A stretch of 64,000 nt of DNA from Pseudocitrobacter corydidari (GCF_021172065.1 NZ_CP087880.1:2518583-2582582), one strand, 5' to 3'; shown: positions 1-9,285, counted from the stretch's first letter. Notes: a model not told the origin generated them from the letters alone. Translations and numbers: made by a program.

Positions 1-195
1 TATAAGGGATATGGCGTGGCGTTCCGAATGAGCAGCAAAAATTTTGCTTACCTGAATGAGTCGTTATGCGCTATTGATGAAGACCATACCGACGCCACAA
101 CCTATCAGAGCGGCCTTTATAATGTCATTGTCTATCACCGCACCGGTAAAGTTGCGTTGATGAGACAGGGGCAATTCCAGGGATATCTAAAATGA
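1..195 (+). CDS. C-terminal end of an unrecognised protein (truncated by window start)
   Basis: Frame 1 is open from the first base to a TGA at 193-195 and encodes the last 64 residues of a protein. It reads through residues such as YKGYGVAFRMSSKN and ends QFQGYLK. I do not recognise the family. The stop overlaps the ATG of the next gene as ATGA, so the two are probably translated from one message. The same strand leads toward qmcA but is separated from it by a terminator-like hairpin. The function cannot be inferred from the visible part. Confidence 0.55.
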   Translation, partial: YKGYGVAFRMSSKNFAYLNESLCAIDEDHTDATTYQSGLYNVIVYHRTGKVALMRQGQFQGYLK

Positions 196-395
196 TCTCT
201 CGCCAGGAGGGGGTCATACATGCCGTTATTATCGTAGCGTTTATCTTCGCCCTCCTGCAAGTAGTACTGTTAACACTGCTCATCCATGCGATTAATGTTA
301 ACAATGAAGTCCATGAAGCTGTTTATCAGTCGAATAAACAGCTGATTGGAGAAGTACAACAGCTGCTCGCACTTCCCGAAATGTTACAAAAATAA
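192..395 (+). CDS. Small unknown membrane protein, 67 aa
   Basis: A 67-residue protein of no recognised family. Residues about 10-33 are a continuous hydrophobic stretch (AVIIVAFIFALLQVVLLTLL), followed by a polar, glutamine-rich C-terminal segment. It is most likely a single-pass inner-membrane protein with a short soluble tail. Its ATG overlaps the stop of the preceding truncated ORF by the ATGA arrangement, typical of translational coupling. A hairpin with a T-run follows at 417-453. K-12 has no equivalent here that I know of, so this is probably accessory. Existence is moderately likely and function unknown. Confidence 0.5.
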   Translation: MISRQEGVIHAVIIVAFIFALLQVVLLTLLIHAINVNNEVHEAVYQSNKQLIGEVQQLLALPEMLQK

Positions 396-416
396 TAATG
401 CTGTCTGCATAATGTT

Positions 417-453
417 CCCCTCTTTTTACTACCGGTTTTAAGAGGGGCTTTTT
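417..453 (+). terminator. Rho-independent terminator after the unknown pair
   Basis: The arms CCCCTCTT (417-424) and AAGAGGGG (440-447) pair perfectly and are followed by a C and five T residues. It ends the transcript of the two unknown genes and isolates it from qmcA. Confidence 0.7.
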
Positions 454-618
454 AATCAGGCTTAGCTGTTCTTTTAAAACGTCCTGTTCCGGATTTAAGG
501 TATAAAGTGACGTAATATCGAAATCTGGCAGGCGAATTTCGTCGCAGTAGCCGATATACTTTACGTCAGCAGCGGCATCATACCGCTTAGATAAACGGAC
601 GGTATAACAGGAGGTTTC

Positions 619-1533
619 ATGCTGATATTTATCCCTATCATGATTTTTGTCGTACTGGTGGTCGTTGCCGCTGGCGTCAAAATCGTTCCTCAGGGCTATC
701 AATGGACGGTCGAACGTTTTGGTCGCTACACCAATACGCTTCAGCCTGGGCTTAGCCTTGTCGTGCCCTTTATGGACAGGATTGGCCGTAAGATCAACAT
801 GATGGAGCAGGTTTTAGATATTCCGTCTCAGGAGGTTATCTCCAAAGATAACGCCAACGTCACCATCGATGCCGTCTGTTTTATTCAGGTCATTGATGCC
901 CCAAAGGCAGCCTATGAGGTGAGCAACCTGGAACTGGCGATCATTAACCTGACGATGACCAATATTCGTACCGTGCTGGGTTCTATGGAGCTTGATGAAA
1001 TGCTCTCCCAGCGCGACAGCATCAACACGCGTCTGCTGCATATCGTTGATGAAGCCACCAATCCATGGGGCATTAAAGTCACCCGTATCGAAATCCGCGA
1101 TGTTCGCCCACCGGCAGAGCTGATTGCGTCGATGAACGCCCAGATGAAAGCCGAACGTACAAAACGCGCCTATATTCTGGAAGCCGAAGGTATTCGTCAG
1201 GCGGAAATCGTTAAAGCCGAAGGGGAAAAACAGTCGAAGATCCTCAAGGCGGAAGGTGAACGTCAGTCGGCCTTCCTCGAGGCGGAAGCCCGTGAACGTT
1301 CCGCAGAAGCAGAAGCGCGTGCAACCAAAATGGTGTCCGAAGCCATTGCCGCCGGGGATATTCAGGCGGTGAACTACTTCGTCGCACAGAAATACACCGA
1401 AGCGCTGCAACAGATCGGGACATCCAGTAACAGCAAAGTGGTCATGATGCCTCTGGAAGCCAGCAGCCTGATGGGCTCTATTGCAGGCGTGGCCGAACTG
1501 ATCAAAGACAGCGCCAACGAACGGAAAAGATAA
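619..1533 (+). CDS. qmcA: QmcA, SPFH/band-7 membrane protein
   Basis: A 304-residue protein nearly identical along its length to E. coli QmcA (YbbK), a stomatin/prohibitin-like SPFH protein of the inner membrane that was found as a multicopy suppressor of an ftsH htpX double mutant. An N-terminal membrane anchor covers about residues 2-21. The SPFH domain follows ([17 protein letters not shown] near residue 20), then an Ala/Glu/Arg-rich coiled coil around residues 175-250. The ATG is preceded by AGGAGG. The stop codon overlaps the ybbJ start by one base (TAATG). QmcA and the NfeD protein YbbJ form the usual SPFH-NfeD pair, thought to organise membrane microdomains. Identification is secure; the exact role in cells is not. 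Confidence 0.95.
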   Translation: MLIFIPIMIFVVLVVVAAGVKIVPQGYQWTVERFGRYTNTLQPGLSLVVPFMDRIGRKINMMEQVLDIPSQEVISKDNANVTIDAVCFIQVIDAPKAAYEVSNLELAIINLTMTNIRTVLGSMELDEMLSQRDSINTRLLHIVDEATNPWGIKVTRIEIRDVRPPAELIASMNAQMKAERTKRAYILEAEGIRQAEIVKAEGEKQSKILKAEGERQSAFLEAEARERSAEAEARATKMVSEAIAAGDIQAVNYFVAQKYTEALQQIGTSSNSKVVMMPLEASSLMGSIAGVAELIKDSANERKR

Positions 1534-2000
1534 TGGTCGAGATGATTCTGGCTCATCCGCATATTTTCTGGTTAAGCCTGGGCGGCCTGTTGCTGGCCGC
1601 CGAGATGCTGGGCGGCAACGGTTATCTGCTGTGGAGCGGCGTTGCCGGGGTGATCACCGGCCTGCTGACCTGGATTCTGCCCGTCAGTTGGGAGTGGCAG
1701 GCGGTAATATTCTGTATCCTGACGCTGCTGGCGGCGTGGCTGTGGTCAAAATGGCTGGCGCGCCAGGTTAAAGAGCTGAAACCCGCAGACAGTCAGCTTA
1801 ATCAACGCGGGCAACAACTTGTAGGGCAGCGTTTTACGCTCAATGCCGCACTGGTTAACGGGCGTGGGCAGGTTCGGGTTGGCGATAGTGCCTGGCCCGT
1901 TACTGCTGATGACGATTTTCCTGCGGGGTCAAAAGTTGAAGTCATTGCGGTAGAGGGCATTACGCTACGCGTTCGTCTCTGTGATCAGGCAAAACATTAA
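1533..2000 (+). CDS. ybbJ: YbbJ, NfeD-family inner-membrane partner of QmcA
   Basis: A 155-residue NfeD-like protein matching E. coli YbbJ (152 aa). Three hydrophobic segments at roughly residues 8-70 ([16 protein letters not shown] is the first) are followed by a soluble C-terminal beta-rich domain (about 90-150, [13 protein letters not shown]) of the OB-fold kind seen in short NfeD proteins. It starts on the last base of the qmcA stop, so the two are translationally coupled. It converges with cueR, and the two stop codons overlap over 1997-2000. Members of this family act with SPFH proteins in membrane quality control or scaffold formation. Confidence 0.92.
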   Translation: MVEMILAHPHIFWLSLGGLLLAAEMLGGNGYLLWSGVAGVITGLLTWILPVSWEWQAVIFCILTLLAAWLWSKWLARQVKELKPADSQLNQRGQQLVGQRFTLNAALVNGRGQVRVGDSAWPVTADDDFPAGSKVEVIAVEGITLRVRLCDQAKH

Positions 2001-2407
2001 GCCTGCTTTTTATGCTGGCAGCAGCCCGAAAGATGGTCGATTATCGGGCAATCCACACCGTCATCACCCGGGCAGGACGCCGCCAGCGCCAGAAGCTGAT
2101 CGCGCATCGCTTGCAAGTCGCTGATATGTTTTTCAATTTCAGCGACTTTTTGCAGGGTATGCGCCTTCACATCCGCGCTGTGCCGTTTCGGGTCATTGAA
2201 AAGCGTGACCAACTCGCCACACTCTTCCAGATTAAATCCTACCTGCCGTGCCTGACGTAACAGCGTAAATTCATCAATATGTTTTTGCGTGTAGCTACGG
2301 TAACCGTTCTCGCTGCGCAGCGGCGGTGTCACCAGCCCCTTCTCTTCATAAAAGCGAATGGCTTTACTGGTTAAGCCGGTTTTTTTGGCAACATCGCTGA
2401 TGTTCAT
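1997..2407 (-). CDS. cueR: CueR, copper(I)-responsive MerR-family activator
   Basis: A 136-residue MerR-type regulator. An N-terminal winged helix-turn-helix ([25 protein letters not shown]) is followed by a long dimerisation helix. A C-terminal metal-binding loop carries Cys112 and Cys120, the two Cu(I) ligands of E. coli CueR. A second CC pair lies at 129-130. CueR senses very low free Cu(I) and untwists promoters with a 19-bp spacer, activating copA and cueO. Its target palindrome is present in front of copA at 5140-5160. In K-12 cueR lies next to ybaST and copA; here the heme operon chuWXY sits between cueR and copA. Confidence 0.96.
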   Translation of the reverse strand: MNISDVAKKTGLTSKAIRFYEEKGLVTPPLRSENGYRSYTQKHIDEFTLLRQARQVGFNLEECGELVTLFNDPKRHSADVKAHTLQKVAEIEKHISDLQAMRDQLLALAASCPGDDGVDCPIIDHLSGCCQHKKQA

Positions 2408-2560
2408 CCTTTTCTCCGAATGCAGTGATACCGATCGGCCTAGTATAACCCACTCCGCCCATCCTGCCGCAATGTGGGTAACAGTTGATACAAATCAAAA
2501 GAGCCCGCCGTTTTACACTTTCTTCGTAGACGACATCCGTATTAATAAAATATAAATGCA

Positions 2561-2579
2561 AATGATTTTAATTATCATT
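2561..2579 (+). promoter_or_regulatory. Fur box upstream of chuWXY
   Basis: AATGATTTTAATTATCATT is a near-palindrome with outer arms AATGAT/ATCATT. It resembles the 19-bp Fur consensus and lies 23 bp before the chuW ATG, in AT-rich DNA with partial further repeats just upstream (AAATG). Iron repression of the heme operon is the natural reading. There are mismatches at the centre, so affinity is unproven. Confidence 0.7.
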
Positions 2580-2602
2580 CAATAATCGGATGTTGAATAT
2601 CA

Positions 2603-3946
2603 ATGACATTGAATACCGTCGGTGAGCTGGATCTCACCCCCTACTTCGCGCTGGAGGGCAATCAGCCCTTTAAAGATCGACGGGCAACGATGCCCTGGCG
2701 CGGCGCGGTCCCCATCGCGAAGGAGCAGATGGCGCAGACCTGGCAGCAGCTCTTAAGCCAGGTCGCACCGCCGCGTAAACGCCTGCTCTATCTTCATATC
2801 CCTTTCTGCGCCACGCACTGTACTTTCTGTGGCTTCTACCAGAATCGCTATCGGGAGGAGAGTTGCGCCCACTATACGGATGCGCTGCTGCGCGAAATTG
2901 AGCAGGAGGCAGACAGCGTACTGCATCAATCCGCCCCCATTCATGCGGTCTATTTCGGCGGCGGTACGCCCTCTGCCCTTTCTGCACATGACCTGGCCCG
3001 TATTATCACCACGCTGCGCGAACGTTTGCCACTGGCACCGGATTGTGAAATCACCATTGAAGGGCGAGTTCTGAATTTTGATGATGACCGCATCGATGCC
3101 TGTCTGGATGCAGGAGCCAACCGTTTTTCTATTGGTATTCAGTCGTTTAATAGCAAAATTCGCAAGAAAATGGCGCGTACCTCTGACGGCCCTACCGCGA
3201 TCGCGTTTATGGAAAAGCTGGTGCGACGCGATCGTGCAGCAGTGGTGTGCGATCTGCTGTTTGGTCTCCCGGATCAGGACGCCGCGCTGTGGGGCCAGGA
3301 TCTCGCTATTGCGGGTGATATCGGTCTTGATGGCGTTGACCTTTATGCCCTGAATCTGCTGCCCAATACTGCGTTGGCTAAGGCGGTGGAAAATGGCCGA
3401 ACCACGATCCCTTCTCCGGCTGAACGTCGCGACCTCTATTTACAGGGGCATGAGTTTATGGAGCGCGCAGGCTGGCGCTGTATCAGCAACAGCCATTGGG
3501 CGCGGACAACCCGCGAACGTAACCTTTATAACCTGTTGATTAAGCAGGGAGCCGATTGCCTTGCGCTGGGTTCTGGCGCGGGCGGTTCAGTTAACGGCTA
3601 CTCCTGGATGGTCGAACGCAATCTTGACGCCTGGCACACCGCCGTTGAGGCCGGGCGGAAGCCACTCATGATGATGATGCGGACCGCCGAACACGGTTTT
3701 CAGTGGCGACATACATTACAGGCTGGCGTAGAAACCGCCCGGGTACCACTCGATGAACTGACCCCGCATAGCAAAAAACTGCTACCGCTTCTGGCACAGT
3801 GGCACAACGCCGGGCTGACGCTTGACGCCTCAACCTGCCTGCGTCTTACCCACGAAGGGCGTTTCTGGGCCAGCAATATTTTGCAGTCTCTTGATGAATT
3901 AATTCAGCAGCTTAACGCGCCGCGTATTGCGGTAGAAAACCAATAA
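2603..3946 (+). CDS. chuW: ChuW/HutW, radical-SAM heme-opening methyltransferase
   Basis: A 447-residue radical-SAM protein of the HemN-like ChuW/HutW family (E. coli O157 ChuW is 445 aa). The [4Fe-4S] motif CATHCTFC uses Cys69, Cys73 and Cys76, followed by the aromatic GFYQ. The SAM-binding glycine motif FGGGTPS lies near residue 125. In E. coli O157 ChuW opens the heme ring anaerobically with SAM, transfers a methyl group and yields anaerobilin while releasing iron. It is first in an operon with chuX and chuY and follows a Fur box. No heme receptor or heme ABC transporter is in the window, so heme uptake must be encoded elsewhere. Confidence 0.93.
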   Translation: MTLNTVGELDLTPYFALEGNQPFKDRRATMPWRGAVPIAKEQMAQTWQQLLSQVAPPRKRLLYLHIPFCATHCTFCGFYQNRYREESCAHYTDALLREIEQEADSVLHQSAPIHAVYFGGGTPSALSAHDLARIITTLRERLPLAPDCEITIEGRVLNFDDDRIDACLDAGANRFSIGIQSFNSKIRKKMARTSDGPTAIAFMEKLVRRDRAAVVCDLLFGLPDQDAALWGQDLAIAGDIGLDGVDLYALNLLPNTALAKAVENGRTTIPSPAERRDLYLQGHEFMERAGWRCISNSHWARTTRERNLYNLLIKQGADCLALGSGAGGSVNGYSWMVERNLDAWHTAVEAGRKPLMMMMRTAEHGFQWRHTLQAGVETARVPLDELTPHSKKLLPLLAQWHNAGLTLDASTCLRLTHEGRFWASNILQSLDELIQQLNAPRIAVENQ

Positions 3947-3957
3947 GGGAGTAACCT

Positions 3958-4455
3958 ATGAGCCATGTTTCTTTGCAGGATCTTTTGAAAACGGAACCGG
4001 ATGGCACGCTGGAAGCCATTGCGACGCAATATAAAACCACGCTGCTGGATGTCGTCCAGAATCTGCCGAACGCAACGCTGGTCTGCGGCGATAAGTTTGA
4101 TACCGTCTGGCAGAGCGTTGTTGATTGGGGCAAAGTCACGACGCTGGTCCATACTTCAGACGTGATCCTCGAATTTAGCGGCGACCTGCCTTCCGGCTTC
4201 CATCGCCACGGCTACTTTAACCTGCGCGGGAAACACGGCATGAGCGGCCATATTAAAGCGGAAAACTGCACGCATATCGCGCTCATTGAGCGCAAGTTCA
4301 TGGGCATGGATACGGCATCAATTTTGTTCTTCAACGCGGCGGGAAGCGCGATGCTCAAGATATTCCTGGGACGTGACGATCATCGTCAACTGTTGGCCGA
4401 TCAGGTTACGGCATTCCGTATGCTTGCTGCCACGTTGAAAGGTGATGCCGAATGA
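3958..4455 (+). CDS. chuX: ChuX/HutX, cytosolic heme carrier
   Basis: A 165-residue protein of the ChuX/HutX heme-utilisation family (E. coli ChuX is 164 aa). The family binds heme in the cytosol as dimers and is thought to hand it to the degrading enzyme. Histidine-containing segments such as SGFHRHGYFNLRGKHG in the middle of the chain are typical. It follows chuW by 11 bp with an AGGGAG ribosome-binding site, and its TGA overlaps the chuY ATG (ATGA). The operon order W-X-Y is the same as in pathogenic E. coli. Confidence 0.9.
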   Translation: MSHVSLQDLLKTEPDGTLEAIATQYKTTLLDVVQNLPNATLVCGDKFDTVWQSVVDWGKVTTLVHTSDVILEFSGDLPSGFHRHGYFNLRGKHGMSGHIKAENCTHIALIERKFMGMDTASILFFNAAGSAMLKIFLGRDDHRQLLADQVTAFRMLAATLKGDAE

Positions 4456-5081
4456 GCCCGTGGTTAATTTTCGGCGCGGGCGGTAGCGGTGTTGGCGCGC
4501 TAATGCTGGATCACGCGCTGAATGAAAGACGCCCGGTGTATGCCGTGGTACGCAAGCCAGATGTCGCCGAGCGACTTACACAACAGGGCGTCACCGTGTT
4601 CACCGGCGATGCCTGTAACACCGAGCTGGTTACCCTCGCCTGTGAGGCGGCGGGTGCAGACGCCACTATTTTGTCATCCATGGGCGGTACACAGGAGTAT
4701 CTCGCGCACCGCACAGTGATTGATACGGCAGAAAAAGCGGGACTCTCGCGCATGGTCCTGGTGACGTCGTTAGGCTGCGGCGATAGCTGGCGCTGGCTCT
4801 CTCCGCGTGCGAAAGCGGCGTTTGGTCAGTCGGTTCGCGAGAAATCGCTGGCCGAAAGCTGGCTGCAAACCAGCACGCTCGATTACGCCATCCTTCGCCC
4901 CGGCGGCCTGTTGACGGGCGACGCGACAGGTAATGCACAGCGTTTCCAGAACAGAGAGGTGCACGGTTTTGTGATGCGCGCGGATGTCGCCGCACACGCG
5001 GCAGAACTGGCCAATACGTCTGAACTCCACCAGCAAATCTATAGTTTGGTTGACCCGGAACTGAAACCCACCCGTTCGTGA
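4452..5081 (+). CDS. chuY: ChuY, NAD(P)-dependent anaerobilin reductase
   Basis: A 209-residue short Rossmann-fold reductase. It begins with a dinucleotide-binding motif IFGAGGSGVGALML at residues 6-19 and contains LVTSLGCGD and the typical NAD(P)-binding-like SDR spacing. E. coli ChuY (207 aa) reduces anaerobilin, the product of ChuW, with NADPH. The start codon overlaps the chuX stop, so translation is coupled. The next gene, copA, has its own CueR promoter. Family assignment is good; substrate is by homology and operon context. Confidence 0.87.
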   Translation: MSPWLIFGAGGSGVGALMLDHALNERRPVYAVVRKPDVAERLTQQGVTVFTGDACNTELVTLACEAAGADATILSSMGGTQEYLAHRTVIDTAEKAGLSRMVLVTSLGCGDSWRWLSPRAKAAFGQSVREKSLAESWLQTSTLDYAILRPGGLLTGDATGNAQRFQNREVHGFVMRADVAAHAAELANTSELHQQIYSLVDPELKPTRS

Positions 5082-5136
5082 TGACCGCTTTCACCGGGCG
5101 ACATTTTATTTCTCTTTAATCTCTTCGAAAACCGCC

Positions 5137-5167
5137 TTGACCTTCCCCTTGCGGGAAGGTTTAAGCT
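5137..5167 (+). promoter_or_regulatory. copA promoter with CueR operator
   Basis: A -35 TTGACC (5137-5142) and a -10 TAAGCT (5162-5167) are separated by a 19-bp spacer, the elongated spacer of MerR-family promoters. The interrupted palindrome ACCTTCC...GGAAGGT occupies 5140-5160, as in the E. coli copA promoter. It lies 31 bp from the copA ATG. Confidence 0.92.
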
Positions 5168-5197
5168 TATTCACACTCAGAAGATAAGGAGTTTGTT

Positions 5198-7699
5198 ATG
5201 TCCAATACTATCGACCTGACGCTGGATGGCCTCTCCTGCGGCCACTGCGTCAAACGTGTTAAAGAGAGCCTGGAAAAACGTCCTGACGTGGAACAGGCTG
5301 ATGTCACCATTACCGAAGCCCACGTTACCGGTAGCGCCAGTGCGGAAGCGCTGATCGAAACCATTATTGAAGCGGGTTACGGCGCAGAGTTAAGCCACCC
5401 AAAGGCTAAACCGCTGGCGGAAGCAGTAACCCCGTCGGAAGCACTGACAGCGGTCACCCCTGAGCTTCCGGCAGCCCAGGATCTGGATGACAGCCAGCAG
5501 TTGCTGATCAACGGAATGAGCTGCGCCAGCTGCGTCTCTCGCGTGCAAAAAGCCCTTCAGGCGGTACCGGGCGTCGCACAGGCACGGGTAAACCTTGCGG
5601 AGCGCACTGCGCTGGTAATGGGCAGCGCCTCCGCCGCTGATTTAGTCCACGCCGTAGAAAAAGCAGGCTACGGCGCGGAAGCGATTGAAGACGATCTGAA
5701 ACGTCGTGAGCGCCAGCAGGAAACCGCGCTCGCCACCATGAAGCGCTTCCGCTGGCAGGCGATTGTCGCGCTGTTGGTCGGTATCCCGGTGATGGTCTGG
5801 GGAATGATCGGCGACAACATGATGGTGACCGACGCCAACCGCTCGCTGTGGCTTGTCATCGGATTGGTGACGCTGGCCGTAATGGTCTTCGCCGGCGGCC
5901 ACTTCTACAGCAGCGCATGGAAAAGCCTGAAAAACGGCACCGCTACGATGGATACGCTGGTGGCGCTGGGTACCGGTGTAGCGTGGCTCTACTCGATGAG
6001 CGTCAACCTGTGGCCGCAGTGGTTCCCGATGGAAGCGCGTCATCTCTATTATGAAGCCAGCGCGATGATCATCGGTCTGATTAACCTCGGCCATATGCTG
6101 GAAGCGCGCGCGCGTCAGCGTTCATCAAAAGCGCTGGAGAAACTGCTCGACCTGACGCCGCCGTCTGCCCGCGTGGTGACGGAAAATGGCGAAAAAACCG
6201 TGCCGCTGGCCGAGGTTCTGCCGGGTATGACGCTGCGCCTGACCACCGGCGACCGCGTGCCGGTTGACGGCGAAATCACCCAGGGCGAAGCCTGGTTTGA
6301 CGAAGCGATGCTCACCGGCGAACCGGTGCCGCAGGAAAAAAGCAATGGCGATGCTATTCACGCCGGGACGCTGGTACAGGACGGTTCCGCTCTGTTCCGC
6401 GCCAGCGCCGTGGGCAGCCATACCACGCTGTCGCGCATTATTAAGATGGTGCGTCAGGCGCAAAGCAGTAAACCCGAAATCGGCCAACTGGCGGATAAAA
6501 TCTCGGCGGTGTTCGTGCCCGCCGTGGTCGCCATCGCGCTGTTCAGCGCCGCCATCTGGTACTTCTTTGGCCCGGCGCCGCAGATTGTCTACACCCTGGT
6601 GATTGCCACCACCGTACTGATTATCGCCTGCCCGTGCGCCCTCGGCCTTGCAACGCCGATGTCGATTATCTCTGGCGTAGGTCGTGCCGCTGAGTACGGC
6701 GTGCTGGTACGTGATGCCGACGCGCTGCAACGGGCAAGCGAACTGACCACGCTGGTGTTTGATAAAACCGGCACGCTGACGGAAGGCAAGCCACAGGTTG
6801 TGGCAGTGAAAACCTTCTCAGGCGTTGAAGAAACGCAGGCGCTGCGTCTTGCCGCCGCGCTGGAGCAAGGTTCAAGCCACCCGTTAGCGCGGGCGATTCT
6901 GGAAAAAGCAGGCGATGCCACGTTGCCGCAGGTTAACGCCTTCCGCACCCTGCGTGGGCTGGGCGTCAGCGGCGAAGCGGAGGATCATACGCTGCTGCTG
7001 GGTAACCAGGCGCTGCTCAACGAACAGAATATCTCAACCACTGAGCTGGAAAGTGAAATCAACACACAGGCTTCACGGGGCGCCACCCCGGTGCTGCTGG
7101 CAATCGATGGCAAAGCCGCTGCGCTGTTCGCCATCCGCGACCCGCTGCGTGCCGATAGCGTTGCGGCGCTTGAGCGTCTGCACCGCGAAGGTTATCGCCT
7201 GGTGATGCTGACCGGCGACAACCCAACCACCGCTAATGCCATCGCCAAAGAAGCGGGTATTGATGAAGTGATCGCAGGCGTACTGCCGGACGGCAAAGCC
7301 GAAGCCATTAAAAATCTGCAACGTCAGGGGCAAAAAGTGGCGATGGTCGGCGACGGCATCAACGACGCGCCCGCGCTGGCGCAGGCAGAAGTGGGTATCG
7401 CCATGGGCGGCGGCAGCGATGTGGCCATTGAAACGGCGGCCATCACCCTGATGCGTCACAGCCTGATGGGGGTCGCGGATGCGCTGGCGATTTCCCGCGC
7501 CACGCTGCGTAATATGAAGCAGAACCTGCTGGGCGCGTTTATCTACAACTCGCTGGGTATCCCCATCGCCGCCGGTATTCTCTGGCCGATAACGGGTACG
7601 CTGCTCAACCCGGTAGTGGCGGGTGCGGCAATGGCGCTCTCTTCCATTACGGTTGTGAGCAACGCGAATAGATTGCTGCGGTTTAAACCGAAGGCGTAA
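5198..7699 (+). CDS. copA: CopA, P1B-type Cu(I)-exporting ATPase
   Basis: An 833-residue heavy-metal P-type ATPase (E. coli CopA 834 aa) that pumps Cu(I) from cytoplasm to periplasm. Two N-terminal metal-binding domains carry CxxC motifs at Cys14/Cys17 (GLSCGHC) and Cys109/Cys112 (GMSCASC). The membrane ion site is Cys478-Pro-Cys480. The phosphorylated aspartate is Asp522 in DKTGTLT, and the hinge is [10 protein letters not shown]. The ATG has a GGAG site upstream. The gene contains the CopA(Z) slippery heptamer at 5398-5404. It follows a CueR promoter and a strong hairpin closes it. K-12 ybaQ, normally between copA and ybaP, is absent here. Confidence 0.97.
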   Translation: MSNTIDLTLDGLSCGHCVKRVKESLEKRPDVEQADVTITEAHVTGSASAEALIETIIEAGYGAELSHPKAKPLAEAVTPSEALTAVTPELPAAQDLDDSQQLLINGMSCASCVSRVQKALQAVPGVAQARVNLAERTALVMGSASAADLVHAVEKAGYGAEAIEDDLKRRERQQETALATMKRFRWQAIVALLVGIPVMVWGMIGDNMMVTDANRSLWLVIGLVTLAVMVFAGGHFYSSAWKSLKNGTATMDTLVALGTGVAWLYSMSVNLWPQWFPMEARHLYYEASAMIIGLINLGHMLEARARQRSSKALEKLLDLTPPSARVVTENGEKTVPLAEVLPGMTLRLTTGDRVPVDGEITQGEAWFDEAMLTGEPVPQEKSNGDAIHAGTLVQDGSALFRASAVGSHTTLSRIIKMVRQAQSSKPEIGQLADKISAVFVPAVVAIALFSAAIWYFFGPAPQIVYTLVIATTVLIIACPCALGLATPMSIISGVGRAAEYGVLVRDADALQRASELTTLVFDKTGTLTEGKPQVVAVKTFSGVEETQALRLAAALEQGSSHPLARAILEKAGDATLPQVNAFRTLRGLGVSGEAEDHTLLLGNQALLNEQNISTTELESEINTQASRGATPVLLAIDGKAAALFAIRDPLRADSVAALERLHREGYRLVMLTGDNPTTANAIAKEAGIDEVIAGVLPDGKAEAIKNLQRQGQKVAMVGDGINDAPALAQAEVGIAMGGGSDVAIETAAITLMRHSLMGVADALAISRATLRNMKQNLLGAFIYNSLGIPIAAGILWPITGTLLNPVVAGAAMALSSITVVSNANRLLRFKPKA
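5398..5404 (+). promoter_or_regulatory. Programmed -1 frameshift site producing a CopA(Z) chaperone
   Basis: The heptamer C-CCA-AAG spans codons 67-69 of copA. After a -1 slip on CCC-AAA the next codons are GGC then TAA (5407-5409), giving a 70-residue product that is just the first metal-binding domain. E. coli copA uses the same heptamer and terminates at the same point to make the copper chaperone CopA(Z). The downstream pseudoknot was not modelled. Confidence 0.85.
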
Positions 7700-7705
7700 T
7701 CCCTG

Positions 7706-7734
7706 CTCCCTCCTGATTCAATTTCAGGAGGGAG
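7706..7734 (+). terminator. Hairpin after copA
   Basis: An 11-bp perfect stem, CTCCCTCCTGA (7706-7716) with TCAGGAGGGAG (7724-7734), and a 7-nt loop. Only three T residues follow, so termination may be partial or the hairpin may protect the 3' end. Confidence 0.6.
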
Positions 7735-7789
7735 ATTTGCACCTTTACGACGGGCGCGCTAGCATGAACCTTTCTCAAAGGGAGCGCGT

Positions 7790-8584
7790 ATGAGTCTGTT
7801 AAATCAACTAAAACGCTTGTGGCATGCGCTGCGAGGCGCCCCCTATAGCTGGCCCGCCGTTGATATCTCCCTGCCCGGCGGTCGTGAGCTTCACCTGGTC
7901 GGCAGCATTCATATGGGCACCCGCGATATGTCGCCGCTGCCGCCGAAGCTGATAAAAAAGCTTCAGCAGGCCGATGCGCTGATCGTTGAGGCGGATATTT
8001 CCAGCAATGAAGCACCTTTTGATAACCTTCCTGTTTGTGCTCCCCTGGCCGAACGCCTGACGGCGACGCAGCTTGCCGCGCTGGAAAAGCTGGCCGATGA
8101 GCAGGGTTTACCTCTTACGCGTTTCGAAACGCAACCGCTGTGGCAAATCGCGATGGTGATGCAGGCGACACAGGCGCAAAAGCTGGGCCTGCGCCCGGAT
8201 TACGGGATTGATTATCAGCTTTTGCAGGCGGCACGGCAGGCTTCTCTTCCCATTCAGGAACTGGAGGGCGCATCAAGTCAGATTGAACTGTTGCTACAAC
8301 TGCCTGATAACGGGCTGGCGCTGCTGGAGGACACCCTCACCCACTGGCACACTAACGCGCGCTTATTACAGGTGATGATTGGCTGGTGGCTGGAACAGCC
8401 GCCGACCGACAGAAACTCACCGCTGCCGAATACCTTTAGCCAGTCGCTGTATGATGTGTTGATGGTGCAGCGTAATCAGGCGTGGCGCGATACGCTGCTG
8501 GCGCTGCCGCCGGGGCGCTATGTGGTGGCAGTTGGCGCACTGCATCTTTATGGCGAAGGCAACCTGCCGCAGATGCTGAAATAA
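7790..8584 (+). CDS. ybaP: YbaP, TraB/GumN-family protein
   Basis: A 264-residue protein equal in length to E. coli YbaP. It belongs to the TraB/GumN (Tiki-like) family, in which conserved GSIHMG near the N-terminus and a C-terminal GALHLYGEGNL block form the likely metal site of a peptidase-like fold. There is no clear signal peptide. Function in enterobacteria is unknown; related proteins include pheromone-shutdown TraB and metal-dependent Tiki proteases. An AGGGAGCG ribosome site precedes the ATG. It stands between copA and the convergently transcribed chiX sRNA gene, whose 3' end overlaps the last two bases of ybaP. Confidence 0.9.
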   Translation: MSLLNQLKRLWHALRGAPYSWPAVDISLPGGRELHLVGSIHMGTRDMSPLPPKLIKKLQQADALIVEADISSNEAPFDNLPVCAPLAERLTATQLAALEKLADEQGLPLTRFETQPLWQIAMVMQATQAQKLGLRPDYGIDYQLLQAARQASLPIQELEGASSQIELLLQLPDNGLALLEDTLTHWHTNARLLQVMIGWWLEQPPTDRNSPLPNTFSQSLYDVLMVQRNQAWRDTLLALPPGRYVVAVGALHLYGEGNLPQMLK

Positions 8585-8663
8585 AAAAATGGCCAATATC
8601 TCTATTGGCCCGTCAAAGAGGAATTTCATCATTATTATTATCCCGAAGTTCGCACTTCGGATC
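8583..8663 (-). ncRNA. chiX: ChiX (MicM/SroB) Hfq-dependent small RNA
   Basis: The minus strand carries the conserved ChiX 3' half. A long A/U-rich run (AUAAUAAUAAUG) leads into the pairing region GAAAUUCCUCUUUGACGG, followed by the terminator stem GGCCAAUA/UAUUGGCC (8610-8603 and 8598-8591) and seven U. In E. coli and Salmonella chiX lies in this same ybaK-ybaP gap and silences the chitoporin gene chiP. The 5' stem-loop is different in sequence from E. coli (CCGAAGU/ACUUCGG, 8660-8654 with 8649-8643) but in the same place. A candidate -10 GACAAT is at 8674-8669. The 5' end is estimated to within a few bases. Confidence 0.88.
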
Positions 8664-8773
8664 TTTTGATTGTCGCTCAAAGTCATCATCACTTCCATTA
8701 CTATTGCGCAAGATAATACTATTTTTTAGCCAGCTCAGAGGCGTATGCTTAGAGGATGTCTGTTTAGTAGTAA

Positions 8774-9265
<492 letters not shown>

Positions 9266-9285
9266 TTCAACGAGTCAGACACATT

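Noticed and set aside
298..702. 134-codon minus-strand ORF over the qmcA start
   Set aside because: It overlaps the unknown membrane ORF, the terminator and the qmcA 5' end, with no recognisable domain and no good start site.
8643..8667. Plus-strand terminator after ybaP (CCGAAGT/ACTTCGG then ATCTTTT)
   Set aside because: The hairpin coincides with the 5' stem-loop of ChiX on the other strand, which explains it better; a double role cannot be excluded.
8417..8698. 93-codon minus-strand ORF over ybaP 3' end and chiX
   Set aside because: It is an artefact of the ChiX gene and the ybaP antisense frame.
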